Source: Candidatus Gastranaerophilales bacterium (GTDB lineage: Bacteria; Cyanobacteriota; Vampirovibrionia; Gastranaerophilales; Gastranaerophilaceae). Taken from it: DNA of 64,000 nucleotides. A program made the position numbers and the translations under genes. The stretch's first letter is position 1; every line of letters begins with the position of its first letter. Below, piece by piece: positions 18,149-29,912 of the stretch. Under the pieces are notes generated by a model that had not been told where the DNA came from, did no database searches, and saw only the letters and a program-made list of their open reading frames with translations. Location: positions 1-64,000 of the forward strand of contig CANQLG010000001.1 of the NCBI GenBank assembly GCA_947624645.1, written 5' to 3'.

Positions 18149-18189
18149 CCAAACGACAGGCAAAAAAGTATAGAAAAATTTTTTTGTGC

Positions 18190-18195
18190 TAGGAT
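18190..18195 (+). promoter_or_regulatory. Extended -10 promoter of the ZIP transporter, predicted leaderless
   Basis: TGC then TAGGAT (18190-18195), six bases, then ATG at 18202. It is divergent from the GspF promoter, with the two -10 boxes only 41 bp apart, so the promoters share one short control region. Confidence 0.45.
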
Positions 18196-18201
18196 ATATC
18201 T

Positions 18202-18987
18202 ATGAGTAATTATTTTCTACCTTTAATATTAACCCTTTTTGCAGGTATGTCAACGTTATTGGGCGGTTTTATAACTTTTTTTGTAAAACGTAATAACTTA
18301 AAGGCATTGTCCGTAGGGCTGGGATTTTCGGCAGGAGTAATGGTATATGTGAGCTTGAGTGAATTAATGGCTGAAGCTCCGATGATGTTAAGTCAATATT
18401 ATAATACTGTAACCGCAAAAGCATTTACCTTTTCAGGATTTTTAATCGGAATAATCATTGCGGTATTAATTGACTATTTTATCCCCGATCATATTGAATC
18501 GGATTTTTTGACAACAAATACCCACTGTGCACAAAGACACAGAATTAAAAGAGCCGGATTAATAACGGCTTTAGCCGTTACGCTGCACAATTTCCCCGAA
18601 GGTATGGCAACTTTTCTTGTATCAAGTGAAGATATTTTATTGGGTATTCCTGTTGCAATAGCTATTGCAATACACAATATTCCTGAGGGTATTGCTATTG
18701 CACTTCCGATATTCCATGCAACGGGGAAGAAACGGTTAGCTATATTATATACGTTTTTATCAGGTATTTCGGAGCCTGTCGGAGGTCTTATAGGTGTAGT
18801 ACTTTTAAAGACGTTATTACCTGCCCCGACTGTCGGAATAACTACTGCCGCAGTTGCGGGAATTATGGTGTATCTGTCTTTTGATACACTTTTACCGCTC
18901 GCAAGAGAATATGGTGAAAACCACCATGTTATTATAGGTATTGTATCCGGTATGCTTATTATGGGACTTAGTTTAATCTTCTTTTAA
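18202..18987 (+). CDS. zupT: ZIP family divalent metal transporter, ZupT-like
   Basis: A zinc (and often iron/manganese) uptake permease of the inner membrane. It has eight hydrophobic helices with the two metal-binding helix motifs of the ZIP family: LHNFPEGMATFL and AIAIHNIPEGIAIALPIF. Length 261 residues, like E. coli ZupT (257). It ends 15 bases inside the convergent acetyltransferase gene. It is transcribed divergently from the GspF-like gene with a predicted leaderless start. Confidence 0.93.
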   Translation: MSNYFLPLILTLFAGMSTLLGGFITFFVKRNNLKALSVGLGFSAGVMVYVSLSELMAEAPMMLSQYYNTVTAKAFTFSGFLIGIIIAVLIDYFIPDHIESDFLTTNTHCAQRHRIKRAGLITALAVTLHNFPEGMATFLVSSEDILLGIPVAIAIAIHNIPEGIAIALPIFHATGKKRLAILYTFLSGISEPVGGLIGVVLLKTLLPAPTVGITTAAVAGIMVYLSFDTLLPLAREYGENHHVIIGIVSGMLIMGLSLIFF

Positions 18988-19473
18988 CACATACTCCATA
19001 ATATAATCATCCATAACAAAGCCTTGTCCTATATCCGTTACAACGGCATCAATGGTTTTAAATCCCCATCTGTCATAGGCTTTTATTGTATTTTTATTAT
19101 ATTTATTTACGGTAAGTTGTATTGATGTTTTATTGTATTCTTTTGTAATCAGTTTTATCTTATCAAAAGCAATTTTCCCGTAGCCATTATGTCTATAATC
19201 TTTCTTAATATAGAGTTTTGATAGAAACAAATAATCTTCTTTAATGCTTACGCCAAAATAGCCTATAAAATTATTGTCATTTTCAAGAATATAATAAATA
19301 TAATTTTCAAAATCCAATTGATGTTTTATTGCTTCATAAGATTGGAATTTTTTAACCATATAATTAATTTGGTCGGCAGATAGCAAACAAGGCCAATATT
19401 CATGCCATATTTCAGAGGCTAAAGAAGCTAAGCTTTTGATTTGTTCATCAGTATTAATCTTAATGTAATTCAT
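18973..19473 (-). CDS. GNAT family N-acetyltransferase
   Basis: A 166-residue single-domain acetyltransferase using acetyl-CoA. The central strands and the acetyl-CoA loop are visible: FIGYFGVSIKEDYLFLSKLYIKKDYRHNG, with YRHNGYGKIAFDKI corresponding to the Q/RxxGxG/A motif A, then TVNKYNKNTIKAYDRWGFK typical of motif B. The substrate is unknown. An extended -10 box (TGC TAAAAT, minus strand 19488-19483) lies nine bases before the ATG, leaving almost no leader. Confidence 0.9.
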   Translation of the reverse strand: MNYIKINTDEQIKSLASLASEIWHEYWPCLLSADQINYMVKKFQSYEAIKHQLDFENYIYYILENDNNFIGYFGVSIKEDYLFLSKLYIKKDYRHNGYGKIAFDKIKLITKEYNKTSIQLTVNKYNKNTIKAYDRWGFKTIDAVVTDIGQGFVMDDYIMEYVLKED

Positions 19474-19482
19474 GGTAAAGAT

Positions 19483-19488
19483 ATTTTA
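19483..19488 (-). promoter_or_regulatory. Extended -10 box of the GNAT gene
   Basis: On the minus strand TGC-TAAAAT is followed by nine bases and then ATG (19473), giving a predicted leader of two to three bases and no Shine-Dalgarno. Confidence 0.45.
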
Positions 19489-19508
19489 GCATAAAGATTA
19501 GTAATAAG

Positions 19509-19538
19509 TTGGCATAGATGGTAATTTTGTAGTAAAAT
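19509..19538 (+). promoter_or_regulatory. Predicted gyrB promoter
   Basis: TTGGCA (19509-19514), 18-bp spacer, TAAAAT (19533-19538). The leader is about 23 bases with GGGGAT close to the start. The stretch GGTAATTTTGTAGTA that includes the spacer end recurs in front of rsmA at 47530. Confidence 0.55.
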
Positions 19539-19565
19539 ATAGAAGAGAAGTAGAGTTGGGGATAA

Positions 19566-22013
<2,448 letters not shown>

Positions 22014-22028
22014 TTATGAGGTAAAATC

Positions 22029-23087
22029 TTGAACTTAATTATAAAACTTCTTAAGTTAAGAATTACAAAAGTATTTATATTTCTACTTTTCATTGCTTTT
22101 ATTGCATCATTGTACTTTTATCGGGATTGGTATTTTGTACAATATAATAAATGTGTAGGCTATTATTATGTCAATAAAGGTGATAAGGAATATAAAAAAG
22201 AACATTACCAAAAGGCAATAGATTACTATAAGGCAGCCTTACTTCGATATCCGGGGCATTCCAGAGCAAGCTGTAATTTGGGAAATATATATGTAAGTTT
22301 TGAAAATTATTATGAAGCGGTAAATGCGTACGAAAATGCATTAAGATTCAGCCCGAATTTTATTGCATGCAGAATGGATTTAGGTATAATTCTTTCAGAG
22401 AAAATGGCTGATTATGATAAAGCAATACAGGAATACGGAAGAATAACAAATGCAAATCCTTTCACGGTAAATATACCGTTTGTTTATGATAATAAAAAAC
22501 CGACACAAATAAATAAAGGGCTTGCATATTACAATATGGGTCTGGCATATAGAGGCAAGTCTGTGTATATGGGCGATAAATCTTTAATAGCCGTAAAATA
22601 CTTAAAAAAAGCTCAAGATTCATATAAAAAAGCCGAAAAATATCTGAAAAATGATTATGATAACACTTTTAATCTCGCTTTAACTTCTCATCTGCTTGGC
22701 GACTACACACAGGCGGGTGAAAAATATTGCGAAGCAATTAATATAAGACCAGAAAGCTTTGAAGCACACTACAATATGGCTTTACTGCTAAGAAGTATGA
22801 AATTAAATAAAGAAGCACTTGATGAACTTGAAAAAACAATTATGTTAATGGATTATTACGGTGATGATACAAAAAACAAGTATGTTTTCGGTATTGTTAA
22901 CGAAATAAAAAGAAGAATTCTCAATGAGGGCGGTTACGATTATCTGAAGGAATATGACGGATTAAATTCTTTATCTGAAGGTAATATAGTTTATAAAAAC
23001 GGAAAAGTACTTGTTGAAAATCAAAAAGATTTCAATATGAAAGAACTTTTAAAATGTAATTATAAAAAACAATTTGAAGAAATTTAG
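22029..23087 (+). CDS. Membrane-anchored TPR protein
   Basis: A 352-residue protein with an N-terminal membrane anchor (residues ~14-33, VFIFLLFIAFIASLYFY) followed by at least four tetratricopeptide repeats: GDKEYKKEHYQKAIDYYKAAL, ASCNLGNIYVSFENYYEAVNAY, LALTSHLLGDYTQAGEKYCEA and AHYNMALLLRSMKLNKEALDEL. The TPR array would face the periplasm and act as a protein-binding scaffold. The start is a TTG with TGAGG nine bases upstream; it lies 15 bases after gyrB. Translation of the next gene starts two bases after its stop. Precise partners are unknown. Confidence 0.85.
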   Translation: MNLIIKLLKLRITKVFIFLLFIAFIASLYFYRDWYFVQYNKCVGYYYVNKGDKEYKKEHYQKAIDYYKAALLRYPGHSRASCNLGNIYVSFENYYEAVNAYENALRFSPNFIACRMDLGIILSEKMADYDKAIQEYGRITNANPFTVNIPFVYDNKKPTQINKGLAYYNMGLAYRGKSVYMGDKSLIAVKYLKKAQDSYKKAEKYLKNDYDNTFNLALTSHLLGDYTQAGEKYCEAINIRPESFEAHYNMALLLRSMKLNKEALDELEKTIMLMDYYGDDTKNKYVFGIVNEIKRRILNEGGYDYLKEYDGLNSLSEGNIVYKNGKVLVENQKDFNMKELLKCNYKKQFEEI

Positions 23088-23089
23088 AT

Positions 23090-24529
23090 ATGCTGAATAA
23101 TACGGATAATATAGAATTTTTATGTAAATTATCAAATGTGATATCAAAAAAGATATCACCCTCAAAAGTAATTTTGTCAATAAATAAGTTATTTCAAACA
23201 TATTTAAATATCCAAAAAACCGAAATTATAATTTGGGACAATAACTCAATGTTATTAAAAACTTTTGGTCAGGATATGAAATTATATGACGAAAAAACAA
23301 AAGAAGAAGAAATTAATTATATATACGGAAATCTATCGGTATTTAACGGAAATAAATTTTATTTTAATGAACACGAATTTGACTGTGAAATAATAGAAGA
23401 AGAACAATATTTTATATCAGAATTAAAATCTGAAAATAATACGATAATATATCCGTTAGTTGCGAATAATGAGGTTTTTGGGCTATTAAAAACAGATGCC
23501 CAAAAGATGACATATACGAGAGATTTTTTCTCACTTTTGAATATAGCATCAAAATTAATCTCCGGCGCAATAATAAATTATATATTAAATGAGCAAATGG
23601 AAGTAAGCCTGAATTTCTATAAAGCAATGAAAGATATTGCAAAAATAATAGAAAGTCAGTATGAATTGTCATATATAATTCCAATGATAGGAGAAATGAT
23701 AGACAGATTTATATCTTCGCACTTAATATATATATTTATATATCAGGATAATGAATATAAATTGGTATGGCCAAATGCTTGTAAAGAGGAAACTGTTCAT
23801 AAACTTTTAAAAAAAATTAATGCCAAAACAGAATATTTATTATCGGATGATAAAAAAACAGGGTTATTTCCGTTGGTAAGTGAAGGAACGATACTTGGAG
23901 CAATAGCGGCAAACAGTAATATAGAAAAACTTTTGCAGAAAGATATAGATTATTTGGTACAATTATCAAGACAGTCAGGATTAACGATACAAAGAGCTAA
24001 CGTATACGCTGAAGTATTACAATACGCAACATTAGACGCATTAACCGGTTTAAATAACAGAAGGCAGTTTGAGTTAAGGTTAAAACAAGAAGTAGCTAAT
24101 GCAAATAGAAATAATACTCCGTTATGTGCAATGATGGCGGATGTAGATTATTTTAAAAAAGTGAATGATACATATGGACACGCAGCCGGTGATATTGTGT
24201 TAAAGAGTATTTCCGAAATAATAAAGAATGAATTAAGAGAATATGATATAGCGTGCAGATACGGAGGCGAAGAATTTTTTATAATATTACCCCAAACAAA
24301 GCTTCAAGAAGCGACAGCGGTTGCTCAAAGATTGCGAAAAGTTGTTGAAGACTCAAAAATCAGTATCAAAGAAGCAGGTATAAACGGGATTCCTGATATA
24401 AAGGTAACTGTCAGTATCGGTGTGTGTATGTATAGTTCTGATTTAACCGCCAATGCTTTTGTACAGCAAGCAGATAAAGCATTATATGAAGCAAAGAAAA
24501 CCGGAAGAAACAGAGTCATTGTTTTCTGA
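23090..24529 (+). CDS. GAF-GGDEF diguanylate cyclase
   Basis: A 479-residue soluble protein predicted to make cyclic di-GMP. The C-terminal ~170 residues are a complete GGDEF domain: LDALTGLNNRRQFE, MMADVDYFKKVNDTYGHAAGD (metal-binding), RYGGEEFFIILPQ (active-site GGEEF) and DKALYEAKKTGRNRVIVF. An inhibitory I-site RxxD (REYD) lies exactly five residues before GGEEF, so product feedback is expected. The N-terminal ~310 residues look like two GAF-type sensory modules (for example IIYPLVANNEVFGLLKTD and LFPLVSEGTILGAIAAN). No membrane segment. It is grouped with a TPR protein and a lytic transglycosylase. Confidence 0.93.
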   Translation: MLNNTDNIEFLCKLSNVISKKISPSKVILSINKLFQTYLNIQKTEIIIWDNNSMLLKTFGQDMKLYDEKTKEEEINYIYGNLSVFNGNKFYFNEHEFDCEIIEEEQYFISELKSENNTIIYPLVANNEVFGLLKTDAQKMTYTRDFFSLLNIASKLISGAIINYILNEQMEVSLNFYKAMKDIAKIIESQYELSYIIPMIGEMIDRFISSHLIYIFIYQDNEYKLVWPNACKEETVHKLLKKINAKTEYLLSDDKKTGLFPLVSEGTILGAIAANSNIEKLLQKDIDYLVQLSRQSGLTIQRANVYAEVLQYATLDALTGLNNRRQFELRLKQEVANANRNNTPLCAMMADVDYFKKVNDTYGHAAGDIVLKSISEIIKNELREYDIACRYGGEEFFIILPQTKLQEATAVAQRLRKVVEDSKISIKEAGINGIPDIKVTVSIGVCMYSSDLTANAFVQQADKALYEAKKTGRNRVIVF

Positions 24530-24575
24530 TTATGAGTTTGGTATTGTATTATTATAGACGGATAAAGAATAGTAT

Positions 24576-26570
24576 ATGAAAAAGCCTTTAAAATATTTAT
24601 TAGTCATTTTGACGGTTGTAGTGCCTTGTATATTAACTATATTAATATATAATGACAAAATAACTCAAAATTCTCCGGTATATTTTAAACAGGGCGTAAA
24701 TTTTTTTTATGAAGGTGATTATCAAAATGCGTATTATAACTTCGGAAAAATAAAACGAATAAGTCCTCTTTATCCGATGGCTATATATAAACAGGCACAA
24801 AGTGCGCAAAAAGTCGGTGATTACAAAACAGCCGCAATAAAATATAAACTGTTCTTAGAAAAACTTCCCGATTCTATTTTTGACACTAATGCAAAAACCA
24901 ATTTAGGCAAGTGTTATTACTACTCAAAACAATATGAATCAGCAAAAGTACAGTTTGAAGAATTAAAAGAAAAAAATATCAATAAAGGCAGTGATGTGGT
25001 ATTTTATTTGGGTTTGACTCAAAAAAATCTTGATAAGAAAGAAGCTGCAAAAAATTTTAGAGAATATATACAAGCCGTAATAAATAAAGAAGCTGAAAAT
25101 ACCGAATATCTCCAAGCTGCGGCAGATGAGCTTTCCAATTTATGTAAAGAACCTGATGAAAATGACAGAAAGTTATTGGGAATAGCTTATTACAAAAGTA
25201 ATAAATATAAAGAAGCACTTGAATATTTTTCAAAACTGCCGATTGAAAACTGCTGGGACTATCTTGTATTAAGTAACCATTATGCCGGTAATAAAGTTAT
25301 TGCTAAAAAACTTATTGAAAACGGTATAACAAAGTATTCAAAAATAATCTCGGAAGAAAATCTTTATAAAATATATGATGCATATACGTCATATATGAAA
25401 GGAACCAAATTAAAAAACAGACAAAATATGTTAAAATTGGCAAGAACTCATAATCTTTCGGGACAAGATTATGTAATATATATGCTTGCTGATATTATGC
25501 CCAAAGAAAAGGCAATTGTACTTTATGAAGAAATAGTACAGAAATATCCCGATGGTAAATTTGCCCCCGAAGCTTTATGGATGGTGTTTTGGGATAAATA
25601 TAAAAAAAAGGAATATAAAACAGCGGAAGAAATAGCCCAAAAACATATAAAGTCATATAATAAAGCGAAATCTGCACCAAAAATATTATACTGGCTGGCA
25701 AAAACAGAATTAAAATTAAATAAAACACAAGAAGCACACAGTTATTTTAACAGACTTGCTTCGAAATATCCTGATAATTATTATGGACTAAGGTCACAAT
25801 ATATAATAGATAAACGGAATGATTTTTTTGTAACTTCAACGCAAAATAAAATTCCGATTGAAAAAGAACAAATAGCATTTCCTATTGCTGCATCTCAAAT
25901 AGATATAAAAGATTTAAAACTTATAAATACGGTTTTTGATTTGGGTGATAAACAAATTTGGCTGGAAGCTGATTTTAAAAATAATTCGATAGCAGAAAGC
26001 TGGTTTGAATTAAAGAAGGGAAATAAGTCCAAATCAATAGTATTAGCCAGAGATGCAATAGATGAAATGGAAATAAAACCACCGTTTTCAAGCCCGTCGT
26101 ATCAACTGGCATACCCTCGTTATTATGTTGAAGAAATAAATCTGGCAGGCAAAAAACTTGGACTTGACCCATATATAATATTAGCTTTAATAAGAGAAGA
26201 AAGCTATTTTAATGAATCTGCAAAAAGTAAAACCAACGCTTCCGGTTTGATGCAGATTATGCCCGAAACGGCTAATTATATGATATCGAAATTATCAGTT
26301 AATGTTAATGATTTAACAGATTTGGAAAATCCCAGAATGAATATGTATTTGGGATGTAATTACTTAAAATATTTAAAAGACAGATTTAATGATGATTTGA
26401 TGGTAATAGCAGCGTATAATGGCGGTGAAGGTTCTGTCAATAAATGGTCCAGAATATATAATACTTCTGATTATGATGAATTTATTGAAGATATCCCTTT
26501 TGAAGAAACAAGACATTATATTAAAAAGGTTTTTAGAAGTTATCATTTATATAAAATTATATATAAATAG
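24576..26570 (+). CDS. Soluble lytic murein transglycosylase-like protein (TPR + SLT)
   Basis: A periplasmic peptidoglycan-cleaving enzyme with the Slt70-type layout. Residues ~5-26 form a membrane anchor or signal segment (LKYLLVILTVVVPCILTILI); residues ~35-430 are superhelical TPR-like repeats (FYEGDYQNAYYNFGKI, KQAQSAQKVGDYKTAAIKY, ALWMVFWDKYKKKEYKTAEEIA). The C-terminal ~150 residues are the lysozyme-like SLT domain with the catalytic glutamate in ALIREESYFNESAKSKTNASGLMQIMPETA and the AYNGGEGSVNKW motif. Length 664 residues. It ends four bases before a convergent gene with no visible terminator hairpin. Confidence 0.93.
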   Translation: MKKPLKYLLVILTVVVPCILTILIYNDKITQNSPVYFKQGVNFFYEGDYQNAYYNFGKIKRISPLYPMAIYKQAQSAQKVGDYKTAAIKYKLFLEKLPDSIFDTNAKTNLGKCYYYSKQYESAKVQFEELKEKNINKGSDVVFYLGLTQKNLDKKEAAKNFREYIQAVINKEAENTEYLQAAADELSNLCKEPDENDRKLLGIAYYKSNKYKEALEYFSKLPIENCWDYLVLSNHYAGNKVIAKKLIENGITKYSKIISEENLYKIYDAYTSYMKGTKLKNRQNMLKLARTHNLSGQDYVIYMLADIMPKEKAIVLYEEIVQKYPDGKFAPEALWMVFWDKYKKKEYKTAEEIAQKHIKSYNKAKSAPKILYWLAKTELKLNKTQEAHSYFNRLASKYPDNYYGLRSQYIIDKRNDFFVTSTQNKIPIEKEQIAFPIAASQIDIKDLKLINTVFDLGDKQIWLEADFKNNSIAESWFELKKGNKSKSIVLARDAIDEMEIKPPFSSPSYQLAYPRYYVEEINLAGKKLGLDPYIILALIREESYFNESAKSKTNASGLMQIMPETANYMISKLSVNVNDLTDLENPRMNMYLGCNYLKYLKDRFNDDLMVIAAYNGGEGSVNKWSRIYNTSDYDEFIEDIPFEETRHYIKKVFRSYHLYKIIYK

Positions 26571-26574
26571 CTAA

Positions 26575-29500
26575 TTATTCAAGCGAAAGAGAATGCAGTT
26601 GACAAAAAGTCTTAAAACCTGCACGTTCTCGTGTAGTTAAATCAACCATATTACCGAGTTGAAGCTCTTTTGCCAGTTTTACGGCTTTGTTATACATTTC
26701 TAATGTAGTATTAAGATTTTCTTGCGAATATATATGTTTATACTTCATTAATTCTAAAGTATATTGTGCAAAAGCAATATAAAGTTCAATCAATTGATAT
26801 TTCAGATTAAATTGTTTAGCAAGCATTAATGATTTTTCGAGGTACATTTTTGCGGCAGTGAAATCTTGTTTTTGGATGTAAATGGAAGCAAGTGCTTTTT
26901 GGAAAGTAATAATAAAGAAATTATTGTTAATTTTTGAGCTCTGGGCTATCTCTAAAGATTTTGATGCAGTGTTAAAGGCATTATCAAATTCACCCATTTC
27001 AAGATAAATATTTACAATTAGAGCCCAAGATAATAATGCGCCCATAGCTACTTTTTCTTTAGCGAAGTAGGTTATTTGCTCGTTAAATATTTCAAGTGCT
27101 TTAGGGGTATTTCCTTCTTTTTTTATAATGTAGCCTAAAATAAGTTTTATGATATTTTTTATAAAATATTCGTTAATATTATTAGCAAATGCGGCAAATT
27201 CGAATAAATCAACTTTTAAATCTTTATTCTGACCTAAAAGTACTCTGTTGATAATATTAACGAGGTTCCATTGAGTAAGAATATCTAAATTCATGGTTTT
27301 ATTGTTGTAAGATTTAGAAAGTTCGGTTAAAATTTCGCCTGATTTAATAATGTCACCCGAAACAGTTTTTGCTAATGCTTCAATAATGGAAAGATGCGCT
27401 AAATAAAATTCTTTATTATAATCATATTTTTCAAGGAAATCTTTTATAACGGAAATAACATCATCGGCGCAGTTGTTGCCTTGGATACAATACGCCTTTG
27501 CAAGAGTCAGTTTGGAGGTTAGCCACGCTTCTATAATATGATTTTTATACTTAGTATCAAATTTATTGGAATTAAGCCCCAGTTCAAGCTCACTTACTAT
27601 ATCTTCATTTATCAAATTAATTACCTGTTCACAATTACCTATATTTAATAAAGCTTTCAGTTTTCTTGTTTTAATAAGTGCAATATCAAGTTGAGAAGCA
27701 TCTGATTGAATATCTGTTAAAGCTTTAATAACGGAATCAACAGCCTCTACCGCACCAAAATAGTTGCCTGTATGATAACAGCTTCTGATAAAATATGAAG
27801 ATACATCAATGATTTTGCACAAATTATTATTTTTAATATCCGCATCCAAAACATTAGACAGATAAGTAATAGATTCTTTAGGTGATTTGTCACATAAAAG
27901 TTTACCTATTTCTTCATAAATTTGTGCTTTTAATAAATCCGAATTATCGGTTTCAATTTCATCAAGAAGCTTTAATGCTTGTTTTTGAGCTATAACATAA
28001 AGGTTTGTGTCGCCAAGCTTTGCACAGATACCTGCGGTATCTTGCCAGATAAGATAAGCATCCTGTTTTGATAATGCTTCCTCACAAGATATAAGTTTTT
28101 GGATGTTACTTGAAAGTACAAGAGATTTTAATGTTTCATATAAATGTTCGGAATTTTCTTTATATAAAAGATCAGCTTTAGCTTCCTGATAAATCAGTTT
28201 CCATAAAGCTAAATTTTTAAATTCACATGTATAATCATCAACCTGTATAATGTATAAGTCTTTTATAAGTGATTCGAGAATCTTTTCCGTTTTTTCAACA
28301 GGAGTTGCAACAGACATACAAAGAATGCCTGTTGCAAATCTAAATCCCATTATTGCCGCCATAAATAAAACATTTTTTTGAGCAGGTCTTAGAGCATTTA
28401 ATCTTAATTTGAGTAATTCTTCAATGGATTCGGGTTCAGATTCGGGACGTTTATCCTCATCAAGAAATATATCTTTACCTTTTTGGGAAATGTATCCCGT
28501 ATCAAATAAAAATCCTACTTCTTGTTCAAATCTTATTGCATTTCCGCAGGATTTTTTAATTAATTTTTCAAGATATTCTTCGTTAAGCACTTCATCAATA
28601 TTAATTAATGCGCTATTTTTTAATGCTTTATAAATTGATTTTTTATCTAATTTATTTATTACAATTGTTTCGAATATATTTTCATTAATATCCGTTAAAT
28701 CAAAATAACTTTGAATTAATTTATTTTCTCCGTAAGCAACAAGCATCTTTAATCTGTTATTAAAATAGCCTTTATTTAGCATATACATTAAGAAATCATA
28801 AGAAGCTCCGTCTAAAAATTCAAAATTGTCTATTTCTATAATTAAATTATTATTAACAAGGAAAGACTTTATAACCTTTTCCATAATTGAAAACATTTTA
28901 TTTTTATTATCAAGAATAAGAGCGAAGTCATCTTTTTGCGTGGGATAGAAAATATTTAAAAATAAATTTAATTCATTGGAATTAAGAAAATTAAAAGCTT
29001 TAGCAAAATCGCTTTTTTTAAATTCTTTAATAAAAGCATCAATACTATTAGTATAAGGCGGGAACCCCATCATTCTTAAAAATGCATCTTGGAAAAACCC
29101 GAAACTTGTAATTTGCAATAATGGAGTACAACTTCCATATAAACAAACAAATCCTTGTTCTGTCAAATTGTCATGTACTTGTTTCAAAACTGCTGATTTT
29201 CCGCTTCCTTCGGGACCATTAATCGCTATAACGTGTTTAGATAAAGAAGTCTTAATTAAATGAACAGATTTTTGCACTGTTTCAACTTGAATTTCAGCAT
29301 TTAATATAGGGTCATATTCCGTATTATCAAAGTTTTCTTCTTCTTGATTTTTTGGTTCGGGTTCTAAGATTTCTGTTTTAATAGATTCACTAACCTCTTC
29401 AATTGGTTCAATATCAATATCTGAAAGTAGTTCTTCTGTTTTAACTTCTTGAGTAATATTAACATTTTCTATAACCGGTTGATCAAAATCTTCTTTTTCA

Positions 29501-29904
29501 ACTTGAAAAATTTTTTCGGATTGAACCTTTTGAACTTCAGATTCACTATTATTTGCGTTTTGATTTTCAATTTCATTAGCATTTTCAATATGACTGTATA
29601 TATCATCAGAAGCGCTAAACGGTCTTACAATCGATAAATCTTCGGTAATATTGGGTTCATCAACAATTAGAGTTTGTGTTTGGAAACTATGATGACATTT
29701 TCTGCATTCAACGGCAGAAAATAAATTACTTGCGTTGCATTTTGGGCAGATTTTAATTAGCTCAAATCCGCAACTTGAACAGTATTTTGAACCGAACGGA
29801 TTAAGCGTATTACACTCGGGACAATACATATTAACTTTTATCCCGCAGTGTTCACATCTTAGTGCATTATCAGGTATTTCAGCTCCACATTTGCGACATA
29901 TCAT
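26575..29904 (-). CDS. Zinc-ribbon / P-loop ATPase / TPR protein, 1109 aa
   Basis: The first ~75 residues hold three treble-clef/zinc-ribbon units with paired CxxC motifs (CRKCGAEIP...CEHCG; CPECN...CSSCG; CPKCN...CRKCH). An acidic linker leads to a STAND/AAA_16-like ATPase with Walker A INGPEGSGKSAVLKQV (about residue 230) and Walker B NLIIEIDNFEFLD. The remaining ~500 residues are TPR-like helices (ALLSWALIVNIYLEMGEFDNAFNTASKSL, FQKALASIYIQKQDFTAAK). This order is that of class III adenylate cyclase/AAA/TPR proteins and MalT-like regulators, but no cyclase domain and no HTH are present. It is the third gene after a sigma factor (eight-base gap), so probably a signalling scaffold of that system; function unknown. 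Confidence 0.85.
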   Translation of the reverse strand: MICRKCGAEIPDNALRCEHCGIKVNMYCPECNTLNPFGSKYCSSCGFELIKICPKCNASNLFSAVECRKCHHSFQTQTLIVDEPNITEDLSIVRPFSASDDIYSHIENANEIENQNANNSESEVQKVQSEKIFQVEKEDFDQPVIENVNITQEVKTEELLSDIDIEPIEEVSESIKTEILEPEPKNQEEENFDNTEYDPILNAEIQVETVQKSVHLIKTSLSKHVIAINGPEGSGKSAVLKQVHDNLTEQGFVCLYGSCTPLLQITSFGFFQDAFLRMMGFPPYTNSIDAFIKEFKKSDFAKAFNFLNSNELNLFLNIFYPTQKDDFALILDNKNKMFSIMEKVIKSFLVNNNLIIEIDNFEFLDGASYDFLMYMLNKGYFNNRLKMLVAYGENKLIQSYFDLTDINENIFETIVINKLDKKSIYKALKNSALINIDEVLNEEYLEKLIKKSCGNAIRFEQEVGFLFDTGYISQKGKDIFLDEDKRPESEPESIEELLKLRLNALRPAQKNVLFMAAIMGFRFATGILCMSVATPVEKTEKILESLIKDLYIIQVDDYTCEFKNLALWKLIYQEAKADLLYKENSEHLYETLKSLVLSSNIQKLISCEEALSKQDAYLIWQDTAGICAKLGDTNLYVIAQKQALKLLDEIETDNSDLLKAQIYEEIGKLLCDKSPKESITYLSNVLDADIKNNNLCKIIDVSSYFIRSCYHTGNYFGAVEAVDSVIKALTDIQSDASQLDIALIKTRKLKALLNIGNCEQVINLINEDIVSELELGLNSNKFDTKYKNHIIEAWLTSKLTLAKAYCIQGNNCADDVISVIKDFLEKYDYNKEFYLAHLSIIEALAKTVSGDIIKSGEILTELSKSYNNKTMNLDILTQWNLVNIINRVLLGQNKDLKVDLFEFAAFANNINEYFIKNIIKLILGYIIKKEGNTPKALEIFNEQITYFAKEKVAMGALLSWALIVNIYLEMGEFDNAFNTASKSLEIAQSSKINNNFFIITFQKALASIYIQKQDFTAAKMYLEKSLMLAKQFNLKYQLIELYIAFAQYTLELMKYKHIYSQENLNTTLEMYNKAVKLAKELQLGNMVDLTTRERAGFKTFCQLHSLSLE

Positions 29905-29912
29905 AATGAACC

